Origin: an uncultured Thermomicrobiales bacterium
GTDB lineage: Bacteria; Chloroflexota; Chloroflexia; Thermomicrobiales; CADCWN01
DNA: 36,026 nucleotides
Assembly (NCBI GenBank): GCA_902806415.1
Contig: CADCWN010000211.1
Coordinates: forward strand, 1-36,026
Direction: 5' to 3'
Shown: piece after piece, positions 33,997 through 36,026 of the stretch
How positions within the stretch are numbered: position 1 is the stretch's first letter
Layout of the letters: each line of letters begins with the position of its first letter
Notes under the pieces: model-generated
Told to the model about the DNA's origin: nothing
The model's database searches: none
What the model saw: the letters and a program-made list of their open reading frames with translations, nothing else
Made by a program: the position numbers and the translations under genes

Positions 33997-34658
33997 TACG
34001 CCGCCCTCCTGACCATCCGCAGACGCTCCTCGCTCTCCTCGCCCCAGGTCTGCTCGATGTAGCTGATCGCCTCACTATCGAGGATGAGGCGGGCATTCTT
34101 CAGCAGGTCGTGCAGGTTGAGGTAGTTGACCAGCAGCGTCTTGACCTCGGGCAAGTTCGACGCGGCGCGAATCAGGTTCTCCTGCTTCGCGCCCGTCGCC
34201 ACCATCGTGCCGCGCGCGTCGCCGAGCAGGCCCAGCAACGCGATCATCGACTTCGTGCGCCCCTCGAGCTCGGTGAACGAATCGATCACCACGATCTGCC
34301 CACCGCGCGCCTTCTCGGACAGGGCCGAGCGGAGGGCCAGCCGACGCATCCGCTTCGGCAGCGCCTGCGTGTAGTCGCGCGGCTTGGGGCCGAACGTGAC
34401 ACCGCCATGTCGCCAGTGCGGCGCGCGGGTCGAACCCTGGCGGGCGCGACCGGTCCCCTTCTGCTTCCAGGGCTTGCGGCCACCGCCGCTGACCTCGCCA
34501 CGGGTCTTGGTGCTGTGCGTGCCGAGGCGCTTGTTCGCGTGCTGCCGCACCAGCGCCTGGTGCATCACCGCCGTGTTCGGCTCGATGCCGAAGACGAACT
34601 CGCTGACTTCGATCTGGCCGGTGACCTCACCGTTCAAGTTCAGGACATCGATTTGCAT
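33996..34658 (-). CDS. rplD: 50S ribosomal protein L4
   Basis: L4's loop reaches the exit tunnel and, in enterobacteria, L4 represses its own operon. The 220 residues have KTRGEVSGGGRKPWKQKGTG, RQGSTRAPHWRHGGVTFGPK, and LNLHDLLKNARLILDSEA. ATG at 34656-34658 (MQIDVLNLNG) has TGGAGAA about 8 nt upstream. The upstream open frame is repeat-region sequence. Confidence 0.97.
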   Translation of the reverse strand: MQIDVLNLNGEVTGQIEVSEFVFGIEPNTAVMHQALVRQHANKRLGTHSTKTRGEVSGGGRKPWKQKGTGRARQGSTRAPHWRHGGVTFGPKPRDYTQALPKRMRRLALRSALSEKARGGQIVVIDSFTELEGRTKSMIALLGLLGDARGTMVATGAKQENLIRAASNLPEVKTLLVNYLNLHDLLKNARLILDSEAISYIEQTWGEESEERLRMVRRAA

Positions 34659-34673
34659 CGTCGTTCTCCAAAG

Positions 34674-34750
34674 GAAGTGAGAAGTCAGCGAACGGGCGGA
34701 CAGGTCATCCCCATCGCGCGGCCCGCTCGACCCTTCCAACTCCTCACTTC
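34674..34750. repeat. Heptamer repeat pair between rplC and rplD
   Basis: Left arm (34674-34687): GAAGTGA, GAAGTCA. Right arm (34734-34750): inverse of GAAGTGA, GGAGTTG, GAA, overlapping the rplC stop at 34744-34746. Shorter than the other members. Confidence 0.65.
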
Positions 34751-35388
34751 ACCGCCGCAGCCTCGCGACGCTTGATCGCACGGCGCACCAACAACAGCCC
34801 CTCATTCGGCCCGGGGACCGAACCTTTCACCAGCAGGACATTGCGCTCGGCATCCACGCGCACGACGCGCAGATTCTGCACCGTCACCCGCTCGTGACCC
34901 ATGTGACCGGCCATCCGCTGGCCCTTGAAGACCCGACCGGGGGTCGTGGTCGCGCCGATCGAGCCGGGCGCGCGCGCGCGGTCGGACTGACCGTGCGTCT
35001 TCGGGCCGCCCTTGAAGCCGTGACGCTTCATGACGCCCTGGAAGCCCTTCCCCTTCGAGGTCCCGGAAATGTCTACCTCATCATTGACGCTGAAGAATGA
35101 CGCATCGATCGTCTGGCCGACCGTGTACTCGTCGTCGCCATCGTTCTTCATGTCGCGCAAGTGGCGCGACTGCGCGCCGCTCGCCTTGAGGTGGCCGCGC
35201 TCGGGCTCATTGAGGCGCTTCTTGTGGCCGAAGCCGAGCTGCACCGAGCGGACCCCATCCTTCTCGACGGTCTTGATCTGCGTCACGACGCATGGGCCAA
35301 CTTCCAGCACCGTCACCGGCACCGTCTCGCCCTGCTCATTGAAGATTTGGGTCATCCCCAGCTTGCGCCCGAGTAATCCCTCGATCAT
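34744..35388 (-). CDS. rplC: 50S ribosomal protein L3
   Basis: L3 is an early assembly protein whose loop reaches the peptidyl transferase centre. The 214 residues contain [20 protein letters not shown], the central [20 protein letters not shown] with the commonly methylated Gln, [20 protein letters not shown], and [23 protein letters not shown] at 35386-35388. The 147-bp gap to rpsJ has only short imperfect stems. Confidence 0.98.
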   Translation of the reverse strand: MIEGLLGRKLGMTQIFNEQGETVPVTVLEVGPCVVTQIKTVEKDGVRSVQLGFGHKKRLNEPERGHLKASGAQSRHLRDMKNDGDDEYTVGQTIDASFFSVNDEVDISGTSKGKGFQGVMKRHGFKGGPKTHGQSDRARAPGSIGATTTPGRVFKGQRMAGHMGHERVTVQNLRVVRVDAERNVLLVKGSVPGPNEGLLLVRRAIKRREAAAVK

Positions 35389-35469
35389 TCGCCTCTGATC
35401 CCCTTCCCCATTGGCTCGGTGACGCGCCTCGTGCGCGACCGATCCCGAGCGTGAGAGCGCCGACCACCT

Positions 35470-35495
35470 GTCGGCCCTGTTATGGCCAGGCCGAC
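35470..35495. repeat. Short inverted repeat between rpsJ and rplC
   Basis: GTCGGCC (35470-35476) and GGCCGAC (35489-35495) flank a 12-nt loop in the rpsJ-rplC gap (35389-35535). No T-tract and no heptamer units. In some bacteria the S10 leader binds L4, but that leader lies upstream of rpsJ, so no such role is implied here. Confidence 0.45.
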
Positions 35496-35535
35496 TACCG
35501 CAGGCTCGCCCCGGTAGCCGGCCTTGATCCCGAAA

Positions 35536-35859
35536 TTAGAGCTTGACCTCGATATCGACGCCAGCCGGGAGATTGAGGCGCATCAGCGCGCTGATCGTCT
35601 TCTGGCTCGGCTCCAGCACATCGATGAGGCGCTTGTGCGTCCGCATCTCGAAATGCTCCTGCGAATCCTTGTCGACGAACGGCGAGCGCATCACGGTGTA
35701 GCGCTCGATTCGCGTCGGCAGGGGCACCGGGCCAGCCACCTTCGCGCCGGTACTCTCGGCCGTCTCGACGATCTTCACCGCAGCCTGATCGAGAATCTTG
35801 TGATCATACGCCTTGAGGCGGATGCGGATCTTCTGGCTCGGCTTCTTTGTCGTGGCCAT
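35536..35859 (-). CDS. rpsJ: 30S ribosomal protein S10
   Basis: S10 is in the 30S head and also takes part in transcription antitermination with NusB. The 107 residues contain [40 protein letters not shown] and [23 protein letters not shown] at 35857-35859 starts 24 bases after the tuf stop, so the two are probably cotranscribed. Confidence 0.98.
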   Translation of the reverse strand: MATTKKPSQKIRIRLKAYDHKILDQAAVKIVETAESTGAKVAGPVPLPTRIERYTVMRSPFVDKDSQEHFEMRTHKRLIDVLEPSQKTISALMRLNLPAGVDIEVKL

Positions 35860-35883
35860 GATTTCTCCCTATCCTCTTCGCGC

Positions 35884-36026
35884 CTAGGCGATGATCTCGG
35901 TGACGACGCCGGCGCCGACGGTGCGCCCGCCCTCGCGGATGGCGAAGCGCAGCCCCGCCTCCACCGCCACCGGCACGATCAGCTCCACGTCCATCTGGAT
36001 GTTGTCCCCCGGCATCACCATCTCCA
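35884..36026 (-). CDS. tuf: Elongation factor Tu, C-terminal end (partial)
   Basis: Only the last 46 codons are in the window. They encode the end of EF-Tu domain III, with [20 protein letters not shown], then [20 protein letters not shown] and Ala before TAG at 35884-35886. EF-Tu carries aminoacyl-tRNA to the ribosome. tuf next to rpsJ is the common str-S10 junction. The window edge cuts the 5' part. Confidence 0.97.
   Translation of the reverse strand, partial: EMVMPGDNIQMDVELIVPVAVEAGLRFAIREGGRTVGAGVVTEIIA

Noticed and set aside
15861..34750. CRISPR array
   Set aside because: Units are 7 bp and directly adjacent, without 25-40 bp spacers, and occur in many separate gaps. No cas genes are present.
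1..36026. tRNA or rRNA genes
   Set aside because: I looked for cloverleaf-type arms and the conserved GGTTCGA-type T loop with CCA-proximal stem, and found no convincing case.

Overview
The window is a GC-rich bacterial chromosome segment. Its right-hand 20 kb is one leftward ribosomal-protein superoperon, and its left part is a mixed metabolic region. The organism is probably a Chloroflexota member of the Thermomicrobia/Sphaerobacter type. That placement is an inference from GC content, gene content (K+-independent H+-pyrophosphatase, Pcs-type phosphatidylcholine synthase, thiamine-type 2-oxoglutarate dehydrogenase) and the full tuf-S10-spc-alpha order; no 16S rRNA is present to settle it.

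Bases 1-1077 are a mobile-element graveyard: the end of an ORF cut by the window edge, a small reverse-strand remnant, a transposase C-terminus and a decayed IS5-family transposase. A DMT/EamA exporter (1078-2052, +) follows and shares a CTAG double stop with prmC. prfA and prmC are overlapping on the minus strand (2049-4054). Next come thpR (-), and then hppA (+), which ends in a strong hairpin. A small hicA-hicB pair (7576-8033, +) has an altered toxin active site.

Bases 8039-15238 hold leftward genes in the order pcs, sucA, sucB, an AhpD-like protein and an FAD oxidoreductase. The AhpD-like gene (9357-9977) looks like two fragments until one notices that the in-frame TGA sits exactly on the second cysteine of the C-x-x-C-x-x-x-H centre, with a hairpin 12 to 31 nt downstream. 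The best reading is a candidate selenoprotein (C-x-x-U). It lies 70 nt downstream of sucB, whose lipoyl domain is the known electron donor to AhpD in mycobacteria, so the cluster could encode a lipoate-driven selenoperoxidase.

Bases 15416-36026 carry, in transcription order, tuf (partial), rpsJ, rplC, rplD, rplW, rplB, rpsS, rplV, rpsC, rplP, rpmC, rpsQ, rplN, rplX, rplE, rpsN, rpsH, rplF, rplR, rpsE, rpmD, rplO, secY, adk, map, infA, rpmJ, rpsM, rpsK, rpsD, rpoA, rplQ, truA, rplM and rpsI, closed by a hairpin terminator. The content is standard, but the intercistronic gaps are unusually long. Thirteen of them contain tandem 7-bp repeats, in most cases arranged as two opposed arms that could fold into a hairpin starting at the upstream stop codon. 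Each locus uses its own heptamer, shared by its two arms, and all are variants of one degenerate pattern. Other gaps hold GC-rich hairpins, two with the same tip. These intercistronic elements and the candidate selenoprotein are the most unusual content of the window.
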